Part shown: positions 12,345-25,759 of the stretch, piece by piece
Position numbering within the stretch: position 1 is the stretch's first letter
Layout: the number at the start of each line of letters is the position of its first letter
DNA from: Atopsyche davidsoni
Taxonomy: Eukaryota > Arthropoda > Insecta > Trichoptera > Hydrobiosidae
Direction of reading: 5' to 3'
Assembly: GCA_022113835.1 (NCBI GenBank)
Contig: JAILWY010000012.1
Location: 14,570,001 to 14,634,000 of the forward strand
Length of the DNA stretch: 64,000 nt
The notes under the pieces: model-generated
Told to the model about the DNA's origin: nothing
What the model saw: the letters and a program-made list of their open reading frames with translations, nothing else
Database searches by the model: none
Position numbers and translations under genes: made by a program

Positions 12345-13470
12345 ATTAATCCAGTCTTATAAATAGAGTAAGCTGTGTAAAATTTATAGAAATAGTTTTG
12401 CGCTTAACAATGGTGCTTAATCGAAAAGCTTCAAAATTTTCAATTAGAACCCGCAGAAATGCAAAATGAGATGGTAAACTATAAATTAGTTATTTAGAGT
12501 ATATTTTGTGCCGCTGAGTTTAGTAATTTTAAACAGAAAGTATGAGAAACAAGACAGACCAATTTAATATTATTTTTATTCATTTATTTATCATACATTT
12601 AGCTTTGTGTTGAGTCTTTACTTATCTTTTTATACATAAATTATATTGATGATATTCCACTTAAACAGAAAAGCTACAATGCTTTTGTTAAACAAATATA
12701 TTACATAAAATAATTATTTAAATTTTATTGTGTTCTTGTTGACTCGTATTTCAAGATATAATTTCATTTGGCTATGTTTGTATCATACCTGCATATGTAT
12801 CATTTGGTGTAATGCTTTAGTCTAATTTATATAACAAGAATTAATTTAAATTTAATAAAACAAGCAAATTGAGCAATGATTTAAGAAAATAACATACGAA
12901 CTGACTATAATGCTACAAAAATAATTTAATGGTACACATACACTGATATTTTTTAAAATAACGACCAACCTCGTAACAACTGATAATATTTGACAATAAT
13001 TACCAAGTTGTCAAATACGTCATATTTATTGGATTACAAATTGTTTTTGTTTGCTAATTTTTTATTTCGATTTAAACTTATGTGTGATACAATTGACAAA
13101 TTGTCATTAGTTTTATATTTTTGACAAGTTGATTGTATATCGATTATCCAGAATTTTTGAAATAAAAGTGAAATTACCGTGAAACGTGTGTAACTACTTT
13201 TTTATCAGGATTTAAACGTTTTCATATATAAAAATCAAGAGTGAGTGGCCTTTTTTAATACGTTTTACATTTTAAGGTATCGTCTTAATTATTTTCAAAT
13301 ATCTGTGCTTATCTTCTTTATACTTACCGATCATTAGACTTAGGATTTGGATATGGGTATGCAATAGCTCTCTCCAAGCTCAAAGGGATAATATATATCC
13401 AGTTATCTCCTTGATTTTATCGCTCACCTGTCTTTTTTTTCTACTTTAAAAAATGTTCTGTTTGATAATG
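12345..13470. other. AT-rich noncoding stretch
   Basis: Nothing coding-like on either strand; only short A/T runs and scattered TTGTCA words. I see no repeat boundaries here. Confidence 0.5.
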
Positions 13471-13477
13471 CCAACGT

Positions 13478-13591
13478 GAAAGGTTGGAAAAACCGGTCAC
13501 AAACAAAAACAAACATGTGGAAAATCACTTAAGTATTTTATTCAAAAATATCATAATCGAATTCCACCAAGTACTCTCTGTCAAAAATATT
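13478..13591 (+). repeat. dispersed repeat, copy 1 (modules A then B)
   Basis: Module A (13478-13555) is colinear, without indels, with 44663-44740. It includes AACCGGTCACAAA and CATGTGGAAAATCACT. Module B (13559-13591, starting GAATTCCACCAAGTACTC) is the exact reverse complement of 44601-44633. In this copy B follows A after three bases. A and B therefore belong to one repeat family of unknown type. If both arrangements are partial copies, a full element would read B-inverted, A, B, with B as 33-bp terminal inverted repeats. Confidence 0.75.
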
Positions 13592-13599
13592 TAATTTCT

Positions 13600-16500
13600 A
13601 CTTCAAAAAAGTAATAATGTTTACAGACACATTGTTAAGAAGTAAAAGAGAGATTGTCTAATAGTTATTTTCTAGTTTTCAACCCACCATGTTCGTCGAT
13701 CATAATATTTCTGTCTGTCCCAGGCATGGATTTAAATGACGCCTTGTGTTTGTACTTCCCGGCCGCTTATACTGTTTCCAAGTAAACACAATTTCCTAGA
13801 AGCTTTACCTTAATCCGTCCATAATAAATACACAGGAGGGTATAATATCTAACCCGGAGTAAACAAATTAACATAGCGTTATTAATTTCCTTATCTTAAT
13901 AAGTAGCCGCAAATTAATGCTCCTTTATTTTATATGGTCGGATAGATTATTCATTATTGTTTACACAATTATTTAAGAAACAGCACGAAATCCGCCTGAC
14001 TTATAACAATATCCTCCTACAAATTTCGCGTGAAATTATACAAAGGGAAAATAAATGTTGGTCTGTGATTGTGTACGTTGGCTTTATTTTAAGATTCAGC
14101 TGATCTCTACTTTATGATATTTTTTTATAAACATATCGGTTTTTATACGAACATAAAAAGTCTTGGCATGTACAATTTCAAATTTTAGTGATTACTTGAA
14201 ATATTTTTGAGTTTAGTTATTAACATCATATTTATCTAAGAACATATTACATATTTTCTTGAGATATAATAGTAGAGTGAGCTGTGTAAATGCTATGCAA
14301 ATATAACAAATGATAGCTGTTTATGTATCGGAAAGCATATTTTACTTTTGCAAGAATAACCATGATACATGAAATAGGCACATATGATCAATTTATTGCT
14401 TCCCAGCTATATTGAGTTTAGAAAAAATTACCTATAAAAATTGTGTAACATAATATCATGTATATATTTTTACTCAAGGTCATAAATCCGCACAACATAA
14501 CTTGTCTGAACGTCTTTCCACAATGAACTAACCCGTCTCCCTGCAAACTCCCTGTAAAATATTTTTTTGCTATGAACAATGTATCATTAAATCTGTATAT
14601 TTACACCAAACCTCATAAATCCGTACGTAATCTAAACTACTCTCAACGTCTTTCCTTAGTGCAATGAAGCATTTGCCTGCAAACGTGAATAATAAACTGA
14701 AATAACCTACCCATGCATTTAGCGTTAATAACAAAAATAAAGCAATTTATTACTCAAAATAAAATCTGTATATTTTTAAACTCACAAATACATCATTTTA
14801 ACTTCTCTGAATATCTCTGTGCGATGCACTGGCATGTCTGCCTGCAAACGAGAATTATTTCACCGAAGCCAAAGGCACGTTTAGTTTGTTAGTTTAATCC
14901 CTGCCGCGGGCCTGTCCCAATACTATTTACTGGGATTAGCCGACTACATCGAAACTTGAGAGTTTTCTCCAATCCCCTGCGCAGACTTCAGACAAAAATG
15001 TTCTAAAATTAACAGCGGGACAGACTCTCTCCAGCAAACAAACAGCCCGTGCCATTTCATTAGAAAGCATGGTGGGACGTAAATAAATAGTTCAATTTGA
15101 ATAAACAGAAATGTCTCGTTTAGTCACGTGTATATTTTTCGGCTTCTTTGCGCTACTGTCAGTACATCTTTGACTTTCTGAAAAAGTATACTACTAAAAT
15201 AAACAGTTTATTAGTGAGATAGTTAAATATTTATTCAAAAGTACTTTGTAGATGGTGTTTGCGGTGATGAGATCATTTGATACATTGTGTGTACGTATAC
15301 ATAAACAAACTACTGTGTATTACCTAACACATTATTACATTGATACATCTGTGATATTTTTTACTTATTGCCATATGATGTTTTCCCCATGATAGAAGAA
15401 TGACAGTCTCGAATCTCATGTCACCAGTTCGCGATATGCGAGGGATATGTGTTGGATTTGTAGCCATACATAACTATTTTTTTAATTATTTTTATTTAAA
15501 GATTCTTTAATATTCATGTTTGAAGTATCTTTTGGTTATTAAAACATAAAAATAGGTCTTACTCTATTCTCTACATTCTATATGCATAAAAACTAGATAT
15601 ACACATGTTTAATATATGTTGATTTCCCTCTGGAACGGATTTGTATTATTATTATTTTGAAATTTCAGAAAGTATATTATTTTTATAAACACTATTCGGC
15701 AATACAACCTTAAAAGTAAAACAAAAAAAATCTTCATATATACTTAAATGTATATATACTCGTAGTCTGCTTCAGGATTGACTTGTAACAAAAACTTCCT
15801 GGTACCGGGAGGATTAGTATATATTCCAATATTAGCAGGTACAGTGTATTATATAACAGTGACTGCAGCAAATAGGCTGCTGTTTGTAAAACCTCACACC
15901 TTTTTGTTTTATTAATTTATCATTTATCAATATAAAACACTGATTTACTCACAATAATTAAAATATAAGATTAAATGCTTGCAAGTAGCTTAAAATAGTT
16001 TTAAGTTTAATTATGTGGTTAAATTAAAAAATATTTGGTACAATTTACATATTTCACGTAAAAATAAAGTAATTAAGTAAGCAACCTCACTAAAAGTATT
16101 CCACAAAGCCAAGCATTCCCAAGCCAAACAGACGCAAGTGCCGCGTTCAAATATTGACCAGTGGTCGGACCTCGGGGAGACTCCTCCATCACCAGGCGCG
16201 GTGCTGGCTCCGTGGGAACCTCACAAAAACTGGAGAATTCCTGGCCCGCCAGAGACGCTGGCCAAATACACTCTGAGAATCTTGTGCTTCTGTATTTTAA
16301 GGCATGCATGAGATGAAAGCATATTTGGTTGAAGGTCCCAGACCTATACAGTGTAGTCGGTTCAGAATGTGTGTGAAGTACTCTAATTTAGAAAAGTGTT
16401 TGTTTACTTTAGTGGAGATTCTTCTTTAGGGTCGCTGCCTCAAACATTCCCTATAAGGAAATAATTGCTCAAATATAAAATATTACAAAAAGGGTTTTAA

Positions 16501-17870
16501 AATTTTTATTATGGGTTATTTACAAACCTAGTCTAATTTATCGGAGTGTATTATTTTTACTTTACAAATTCAATACTATGTAGTAATAGTGAAATCATTA
16601 CTCTCTTTATAAATACACGCTTTGGTAATACTAATATAAATAAGCTTAACTCGTGTGGTTTATAATAAAGCTACTAATAATATCAAAACAAAATTAATCA
16701 GTTTATCAAACGATATTTTCAGGTCAACAAATCAAAAAGTAAATTTCCGCTAGTGTTTTGATGCAGTAATTCCAGTCATTTATTCACGTGCGTATAAGCC
16801 TAATTAATTTTGCGTTGTGTTTATAAATTCACCCATTCAGCGAAACCCAGTTTCAAATTAATGGGTTCATATCTGGATTAATTTGAATCGCTTTTCCCAC
16901 AGAGGAATTTCGTTTAGTAAAAAACATATAATTGATTTTGTAGTTCAATCGCCGAGTTATAATAAGCCCCAGTATGAAACTGTATAATTAGCCTCCTTGT
17001 TTGAGAGTTTACAAACCTAAACCAACGAACTCAATTTATACTTAAAATCAAAAATAATTATTTTAAACTTCTCCAAAAATAATATAAATGAAAATTATAT
17101 TGAACAGTGATTCCGTAGACAAAATTAAATAAATATTTTGTAATACTCCTTATATAAAAATCAACTATGAGTACCCAAACAGCTAAGAGTATATGATTAT
17201 CATTATGTTCAAATCTAATCATGAAATAATATAGTTGTATTTCTTATAAATACAATTTATACGGTTCGGTATATATTTAGCACCAAAGCAAGCAAACTTA
17301 ACAGTTATATGATCAAGAAAATTGGTAATAAAATAAACCAAATTGTAATTATTAATTATAAAACTTTTTATTTCGCTGATTGTTTTAGTGTAAATGTAAC
17401 GATTTCTTATCTAAAGTAGCCTCGTTTCAAAATAACCTGTAATGTTCACATCAAATTAAAAGTGCACTTATCACAATATTTAAGCAAGGGTTAGTAAACC
17501 TGTCGGTGAGCTGGTCGAGTCATTATATCCGCAGATTGCTCCGATAAGACAAAACGTTTCATATTAGATCACAACGTCACGTGTAATCAACAGCTATCAA
17601 GATTTTATAAAGTGTCGCGAAATGTTCTCATTTAGATTTCTTGTTACATCGAAGAACTAATTTACCTACAGTTATTAAAATCTAACAACGTTTAATATCT
17701 CTCGATAACAATTCAACTGCTTTTGATTATAAATAAAAACAGTTACAGTTAGGTCTAATTTTGTTGTAAAATATATTCTTTAAAAGCTTTCTTGTATGTA
17801 TTGAGCTTTTCCTCCACAATTCTTAGCTCGTTAGCAACATTCAGTATTTTAGAAAATGCATATCGTTCCC
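13600..17870. other. AT-rich noncoding stretch with two GC-balanced patches
   Basis: Patches at about 14860-15080 and 16080-16310 stand out in base composition. The second carries a 78-codon minus frame of no recognisable family. The rest is AT-rich and shows no repeat with ends. Confidence 0.4.
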
Positions 17871-17879
17871 TGTTATAAG

Positions 17880-18060
17880 TTTCTATCAGAAGCCATCAGC
17901 CAGGTTTTAAGTGGCGCATTTGCGATGCAATCGGGGAGAACCTTCTGGCCGGCAGTCGGCAGGTGAGCACAGGTAATTAGCACCTCCGCTGATGTGCCAT
18001 TACTGACGCCTATATAGGCACACACCTAAGGGATGAGGGAACCACCTGCCGTAGCGATAG
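17880..18060. promoter_or_regulatory. candidate enhancer island with E-box and homeodomain words
   Basis: A GC-balanced island with the closely packed words CAGGTGAGCACAGGTAATTAG and CACCTCC. E-boxes (CAGGTG) are next to a homeodomain core (TAATTA), as in many developmental enhancers. Function is inferred from motif packing only. Confidence 0.3.
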
Positions 18061-18249
18061 AAGCCAAAAACACATTCAGTCAGTACAACAACTCAAATAC
18101 TCGAATTTTTACTGCACACCTAATGAGTAAAACTTTTTTAATAGTTTCAGATGCAATTTCAATGCTTGAGGAAAAAATCTTAAAAATTGAAGAGGTGTTT
18201 TACAGATGCCTTATTTTAATAGGCAACTCCAGAAAAAATATTTTGCTTT

Positions 18250-20570
18250 AAATGGTTTTTATAATTTTAAAATATTTTTTAATTTTACATAAATTAAATT
18301 AATAAAATAATGCATATTTAAAAAAAAAATATGAAGACACGAATCTCTTCATATGCGAGTATACAAGAAAGGCTCCCTGACTACCTGTGGTTAATTTAAT
18401 TTGCTCGTTAACGACAAGGCTCGAGATTGGTTTGAGTGATGTGCGAGGAGCTTCTTAGAATCAACGTATTATCATAATGCAAGAGAGGAAAGGGAAATGC
18501 GCCTTAATCAGCCCGCATTACTCTATAGTTACGAATACTTACCGAGCCATCACCGCGCCTGCCTCTAGGAAATCTAGCAAAACGACTTTACATAAATTAT
18601 ACGTAACTTCATAGAGGGTCGTCCTATTATTTAAATTATTTAAATTTTAGCTGTGTTAATAAACAAAAAATATGCGCAACAGCGAAAAAGCTAGTGATAA
18701 AAGTTAATAAAACAACTTTTCGACTGCCTCACAAGTATCTCGTTTATCCATCAATCAATCATACATTCTCCAGTTTAATTTGATACGCCAGTCTTTCTCA
18801 CTTTCCCGACATACATTTTGTATTTTTGTAATTCGTTTTTTATTTTAATGCATATTATCATTTAAGCAAAAAGCAATTGCGTTTAAGATTACTTGCAAAG
18901 ATGAAAAACTGCATTCCATTCTTACATTTCTCTGCAACATATGATTTACGCAGTTAGCAATATATCTCAATATGTTTTCTGGTTTCTTTTTTTATATATA
19001 TACCAATGCATTCTGCATTATTAATACCTTTTCTAGATTGTTTTTCGTTTACTTCAGTGCATATATTATAACAACTTCAGTCATAAATATATTCAGCGCG
19101 ATTATAGTGACAACTCTTGGGTTACATCGGCAACTTAGAGAAAATTTAGCACGCCAAGAAGCAATAAACACATATTATTTTAATCAAATAATGTCTCATG
19201 TTTCAGTGTGAAAAATGATAGTAAGATTTATTAACAAATTTTCATTATTAATATTCTACTCGACCATGTGTAGAATAGTGACCACCAGCCATACTGACCA
19301 CATTCCATTAATGCCACAATTAACAAGAGATATTTGAACTCACCACATACCAAACAATACTACGCCATTCTAAATAAGTAAACTATTTAGTTTCTATATT
19401 ATTTATACTAAATTATTATATTGTATAATATTTATTTTTATAAAACTTCTTTGATTCTGATCCAAAATACATCTGCTAATCCTTTGTGGATAATGTCGAC
19501 GGCTAAATTATCCGTGTGGAAACCACATTAAATCGATACTGTTTTCTTGAAGTCTAATGAAGCATCGCGCTTTATCCGGATATGGATGTGTAAATACTTT
19601 ATTACGCATCATTATTAAGAAAAAAATATAATAATTAAAGGATCAATAGCATTTCAGAGATCAAATATTTTCTGTATAAATTAGATAAAATATAATAAAT
19701 TCGTCGACTTATAAAAATAGGTTTGTAGTTTCCACTGACTTACAATTATTGAATTGACGCAGACTCTCAGCAAAGTCGTAAAGCATTTTTACGGTATCTT
19801 TTTTTAGCTAAAAAAATAGTGGTCTTTTTCATTAAAGGGTATCAAAAGTGTACTTTCAGCCCGTCTTGGTCTGTTGTTACAATATAATTAAACATATTTA
19901 AACTCTCTCTGGGCAAGCCATGAACTGTATTTGTCCTTTGGATTAGAGATTTTGATAGCAGCTAAGCTTTTAACCTATTCAAGGTTTAAAAATATATTAT
20001 ATATACAATCAAAAATAAATATTTATTTTTGTACATAACGAAAAAAACAGTATTGCACTGATTCACTTCTGCTTGAAATAACACATCTGAAAGTAACAGA
20101 TGTTTTCATAAAATAAAATGAATATCATGAAATATAATTATGTTAATGGATAAATTCATTCACAAAAGTTAACCGTTAACCATATAAATTATTCGATTCA
20201 GTAATTACAAATGTGGTGCAATAATACAATTTAATTTGATGAATACTTTGGTATCCATTCAACTCCTTCATATAAATCTAGTGTACAATAGACATCCTAA
20301 TTTTTCACACTATAGAATAGTTTAATCATAAATATATTTTAAATAAAATTGTATAAAATGGGATTTTTTTTTCAATGAGGTTGATCTTAGTCTTTTTTTG
20401 CAGAATGACAATTAACAGTCGATAAGGATTTATTTTAAGAAAATTTCGGAACTACCTTCATTAAAAATAAAGTTGACTGTAGTTTCTTAAGCCCAAAATA
20501 GCACGGGAATACGCGTTAAAAAATGATACTAATAACTTATAAAAAATTTAATATAATAATATAAAGAAAC
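18250..20570. other. AT-rich noncoding stretch
   Basis: A GC-balanced patch at about 18350-18580 is the only compositional change. An AT-rich, hydrophobic 79-codon plus frame at 18972-19211 looks like chance translation of T-rich DNA. Nothing else noted. Confidence 0.5.
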
Positions 20571-20577
20571 ATTCCTA

Positions 20578-20830
20578 AAGATGCAATGTTCCATAAATCA
20601 TTGTAATTGCATCTTAAGTGTAAAACTATGTTGCTCTTACAAAATGATGCAATGTTTTACTTTTCCACCGGAAGTTACTGAGATGGTATTCGAAGTCGAG
20701 ATAGATCGACGATATCCTTGCGATAAATCTCCCGGTACACCATCGCTGCACAAGACGCATTCAAACTTAAAGGATTGGCTGACATGTTGACAAATCTCTT
20801 TAGGTGCTGACGAAAGCGACTGTAGAATAT
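20578..20830. promoter_or_regulatory. hairpin and GC-balanced island with an ETS site
   Basis: AAGATGCAAT (20578-20587) pairs perfectly with ATTGCATCTT (20606-20615) across an 18-base loop. GATGCAATGTT recurs at 20646. Just downstream, the GC-balanced part carries ACCGGAAGT, a consensus ETS-factor word. A 69-codon plus frame spans the region (..PPEVTEMVFEVEIDRRYP..) and cannot be assigned. Candidate cis-regulatory element; coding is the alternative. Confidence 0.3.
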
Positions 20831-20834
20831 AATA

Positions 20835-22370
20835 AATCAGAACTTAACTTCAGCACAAAGTAGCACGAACTGTAATAAAAATATGAAAGTTTACAAAAAA
20901 TCATATTTTTTAAATATAACATTTTCACCAAACCATTTTTTTAGAATATCAGTAGTAAATACATGCTAAAAAAATATTCATATTGAAGTTGTTTTATACT
21001 ATGTGAATGCAAATAATAATTATGAATTTAATTAGTATAACTGTCAATATATATAAGACTTATAGTCCCCTGGCTCTGATTTAATTTATTGATAAAAATT
21101 TAAAAAAAATATGCCGTTGCATTTATCCTACTTACTAACGATAAAGTAAATCTCTATATATCTGTAGAGATGTAGTTTCTCCGTTGATAGTCCGGAAACA
21201 ATTCCTTTGACCCACCTGGCAATGCCGGGCTCTGCTCTTGGAGCTCAGCTGCCAACTTTGCCTTTTGACAAACTTTTGAAATGAAACCGATGAGCTTCCG
21301 ACGCTTTGGAAGGATATATTATTCTCGGATGTGCTAAGCGCTTCGTATATATTTAATATGCGCATATTTTCTTGATATACACGTAAGAGCGAAATGCTTC
21401 CTTGATTACAGTAAATGTATGCCCAAAATAAATATTAGTATTATATCTCAGCTAGTATATTTATATATGTGTGTATTTACATATGTATTGCACAAATAAA
21501 AACCGTAATAAACTAGAGTTAATTGTAATTTCTTAATTGTGTTTTCATTTTTCACGACCGGAAGGAGCATGTGCGTATTAACAGAAATCCTTTTTATGTT
21601 CTGTAATAAAAACATTCATTAATTACATAATGCTATTCTCTTTTATCGACGACATATTGGTTTATATTGTAATACTCCGTATTTGAGCAGCAAATATGAG
21701 AGTATTTTTAATGTTTTTAGAAAATCAAGGCCCGAATACGCTGTCTTGAGAAGCCCTAAAATTTTTTTCATAGTCTTCTAGATTTTTGTTAGCAGACCTC
21801 AAGTGCAGCGTTTATTTTTTTAAATAATTGTTTTAAATAAAAATTTATTTATGCATGAATATACCGGTACATTTAATTGAGGCTTAATAATATTGCACAC
21901 AGCTCGAAGCAAACAGTATCACGAGTGGGGACAGTCTTACATATAAGGTATTATCGAGGTCGGGGAGGCGCCGCTGTGCTGTACTAGGAGCCAGAAAAAA
22001 TCCAAGAGAGATACTACGGCAGAAGCTCGTAATTACTATGCCTAAGGCAGCTTTCTGCGTAGATAAGGAATCCCGACTGTCCATGTAGGGTGGCCGCGTC
22101 CGCAGCGGCCGACGCGATCAGCTCTATTAACCCTCTCAGTGTCAGTTTGGACTATACTTGCTATGAAGGAAAATAGCCACGTCTCATTACGACTATGTCA
22201 TAAATAGAAATGCTTGTTGAAATTTCCGAGGTTTTGGTGCTGAATAAATCTTCAGGGATTTGAATGCCGTATTGAGTAATAGTTGTTGTGTATATGTGGA
22301 TCTTGGGTGCCCAGTATAATGAATGCGCCCGAATCCACAAAACAACCACTATTCAACATGACATTTAAAT
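20835..22370. other. noncoding stretch with GC-balanced patches
   Basis: Patches at about 21170-21310 and 21940-22140 carry short minus frames of no recognisable family. A 6-bp GGCCGC/GCGGCC hairpin lies at about 22091-22109. The remainder is AT-rich. Confidence 0.4.
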
Positions 22371-22371
22371 C

Positions 22372-22410
22372 CTTGAAGATAGCTCCTGTGCCAGGACTGA
22401 AACGACTGAA
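22372..22410 (+). repeat. GAAGAT...GAAACG motif, copy 1
   Basis: GAAGAT (22375-22380) is followed by a short imperfect hairpin (AG-C-TCC with GGACT) and GAAACG (22399-22404). The same arrangement, with varying decay, is found at 38660, 56397 (minus) and partly at 28671 (minus). It appears to be a conserved piece of a dispersed repeat family. Confidence 0.5.
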
Positions 22411-22419
22411 ATTTTAACA

Positions 22420-25370
22420 AAAAAATACAGCATAACATCCAAGATACTAACAATTTTCGAGAGATGATTCTTTTTGCGTTACTATAGCGTTTAGGGAAAA
22501 ACAATGTTTATTATATATATTTTTTTTTTATTTTATTTTATGTTTGATCGCCTCGTATAGCATCAGATCAAATGTATTATTTTCAACAGCATATATTTTT
22601 ATACATATGATGCAAATTTTGAGCATCCGAGAGAACTGCGGTCATCATTCACTAAGAGACGTGGTACAGTGTTGAAGCACTCGATTGAGCGAATCGTTGC
22701 AACCCCTGACCTTATAAATAAATATTTTATTTTGTTTTATATACATAGGACGTGCGGTCATAATGAGGAGCTAATATGCCGGGCACCTAAAAGGTTAAAT
22801 GGCGATATGTAGGTAGGTGTGTGTATACCCTGTGCATGCCCTGCCGGTGCTGGCGACACGTACGGATTCGGAACGAGCGTGCTCGCGGTACTCTCAATCT
22901 GTGGCAATTTTGAACTGTCAACAGCGTGTTGCAAGAACCACAAAAGAAATTACTAATGAAGGAAACTGAGTCACGTAACCGTTTAGACACTTGGAAATAT
23001 TATGAGATTTTTATCCTCAAAAAAAATAAATTTACTAACAGTGTTTTAGAATTGACTTGAAAATACTAATACATATTAGTTTTTATACCATTTACGATTA
23101 TCTTGCTGAGACGTGACTGAAACTGATAAATACATGTTAAAAGTCAACAATTTAACCGCTGGACGAACATAATAATTTGGTGTTGTTACATAAAAGCAAT
23201 AATAAAGTACAATGTCTTAATTAACTATTTTCAATGCTATGTGTCTGGGTTTCTTATTTTTATCCCAATTCAAATTTTTAAATATGCAAATATTATATTT
23301 TCAGTCTGTGACGCAAATTTCTTTCAGCCGCCTGTACAATGCTCCGTTTTGGAACGTTATGTACATAATTCTTATGTCATCCAGCCATTACTCCTGCTAT
23401 TGCCGTTTTCTCCGTGCTGGGTCTTCACATTGTTACTTTATAAAGCTATTTTGCTTGCTCCAGTCTTGTAATAAATCTTACCTTGCTTTATTTAGGAGAT
23501 GCAATCTACGGGATAAAATGAGCAATTTAGAATTATTTTATTACGTATCATTTATTTTACAATAGCTTTTAACCCCCTGCGGCGGTTTGACTTACAATAT
23601 TTAACATGTGCGTGCTGTTGTATTATATTTTGAATTATGCGTTCGTATAGGATTGGTAATAATGCAAGCGTAGGATATCTGTTTATAATTGATTTTAATG
23701 AATTTACTGCGAGGGTATCATTTGAGATTAGACACAGACACGAATGACTGAGTCCCCTGGAGCGGCTATACCGCACTTGCCACAATACAATCTCGTCTGT
23801 GTTCCCAGTCACGTTAGACACAATTGTCATAATCTCGACATTATTCCGTTTCCCCGAGGGGGCTCATAAATATTAAGCGGCGCAACGAGAGATTTATCAC
23901 CCATTATTGAATAAAACAGAAATAAATTTTACAAGCAGGCCATTTGTCGAACCTTAATAGAAATGCCTCAATTATTAAGCAATTCGATAAATGGAATAAC
24001 CCGGTCGGCGTAGCGGGCCAGCTCTTGGGCTGACGCATTAAAAGCGCGTACATTATGGTCGTGCACTTTTCAATCATCTCCCGCCGTAATGGGTCGGCTT
24101 TCTCGGGAATGTTTCGTCGTTAAGCCTTTAAAGGCCCTACGGAGCAACACAATGCTTTGTTAAATCGCGACTAAGGCCTCGTAAAACCTCGCGGCCGCAA
24201 GACTCCTTCCGCTTACAAACTTGCTGTGATACCATTTAAAGCGTGTAAATTTACATACACATTATGGTGGATATAACAATAGCTTAAATATAAAAGCTCT
24301 AATATGGACTGAAATGAATATATCTAGCAAAATTTTAAATCTTATCCTTTCGCATCCTTATCGTCTTGAATCTCAAGGATGGGAATTGCATAAAATACTA
24401 AAAGCTGTGTCGAAAAGCCGAGGACTGAACGACCCGACGATGGCTGTGGTTAACCCTCGAAGTTAATAAAAGACACTTGTCATCTATCCATTACGAATAA
24501 ATATAAATCTTTAGACGTACGCATTCATTACAAATGCTTTATGTACTCGTACTAACAAAGAGGTCGTATTCTCAAGATTCAGAAAACTAAAAAAAACCTT
24601 CTATTGTATTGGTTCTAAATGCTGTTTTTTTTTTCATTCTGTCAGTTTATTTTTTTTTTAATTGTATTTTTACATTCTTACATAATACATTTAAAAAAAA
24701 CATCTTGTTTAACAATACCGTTAATTATTGACAATTATTAAATTAAATTCAAAGTAAATGCAACCAAATATTATCAAAGTCATACAATTGACATGTTTTA
24801 ATTAAGCAGACCAACATATACTAACAATTTATTCCTTGAATGAAGCTGAACCACGAAACGCCAGAAGATCAATTTAACAGTATTCAATGTATTCTTGTAA
24901 CATGTAACATATTTTATACCAAGTAATACATTGAGTCAGGAAATCTGTCTCAACATATTTTGTTGGCTTGTGATTTATACATTTCAACAGATAACTTTAA
25001 TCTTCACGTAAACCTTAAATAGACAAATTGTTGTACCATCTTTACTGCACATACTAAAAAGTATTTATTTTAGTACAAAACTGCTCTAGTGCATAAAATA
25101 GTTAAAGCGTACCTTCAAATATATTTTCTCACAAATATTTCACTAGTATAAAATCGCCTTAGGGCACCGTGTTTTATTGAAAGATATACCAACACTTATA
25201 ATTATTACTGTGAGAGATTTTGTTTGTGAGATAAATATTAAACTTTGTTTTTAAGCCACTTTCTATAAACTTGGTCTTGAGTTGCTTTGAATATGGTAAA
25301 GTTTTCTAAATAAAAAAGCGTACACATGAAACTATTTTGGTAGAATAAATTCTTCATTCCTTACTTCTCT
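22420..25370. other. noncoding stretch; GC-rich block at 23840-24220
   Basis: The block at about 23840-24220 is GC-rich (words GGTCGGCGTAGCGGGCC and GCGGCCGC), has no long frame, and looks like a conserved noncoding element. The patch at about 22640-22980 has minus frames without recognisable motifs. The minus frame at 23552-23830 (92 codons) is unassigned. The rest is AT-rich. Confidence 0.4.
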
Positions 25371-25377
25371 CCCTAAG

Positions 25378-25758
25378 TTGTATGCAAAACTGCAGAAAGT
25401 AGCCGCAAGTATTTTATTATTCTTCCTTGAAACTTGTTCTATATTCATACCTTCATTTGTGAGTAATCACTCGCCGAAGGGTCTTTGTATAACCCTGCAG
25501 GACTTGGGGGGTATTTCAGGAAACGAAGTAGACTTCCGTCGTATTATTAGAACCTTCAAGGCCTCGCCGCGTGGGATTTTAATCAAAGGATCTATGTTTA
25601 ATGATCCAATAAAGGAAATAGCCGCTGTGCTTAATGGAGTGACAAAGAGGAATGTACCGAGTATAGTTAGGAATCAATTACAGGAATCTTATTTGTTTTA
25701 TTGTTTAAATGAATATGCTCTTGAGAGCAAAACCCAAAAAAACAAAACTGCTATTTAA
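25378..25758 (+). CDS. unassigned ORF in a GC-balanced island
   Basis: A 126-codon plus frame. Its middle part has balanced, globular-protein-like composition (..LQDLGGISGNEVDFRRII.., ..NDPIKEIAAVLNGVTKR..). The first 30 residues are AT-rich and hydrophobic and may be chance extension. No family is recognised and no splice sites of good quality bracket the middle part. A conserved noncoding element that happens to be open is an equally good reading. Confidence 0.25.
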   Translation: MYAKLQKVAASILLFFLETCSIFIPSFVSNHSPKGLCITLQDLGGISGNEVDFRRIIRTFKASPRGILIKGSMFNDPIKEIAAVLNGVTKRNVPSIVRNQLQESYLFYCLNEYALESKTQKNKTAI

Positions 25759-25759
25759 C

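Noticed and set aside
18972..19211. Hydrophobic 79-codon ORF resembling a membrane protein
   Set aside because: T-rich DNA gives Phe/Ile/Tyr-rich chance frames; no coding codon bias.
22091..22109. GGCCGC/GCGGCC hairpin as a terminator
   Set aside because: Rho-independent terminators are not expected in an insect genome, and there is no transcript context.
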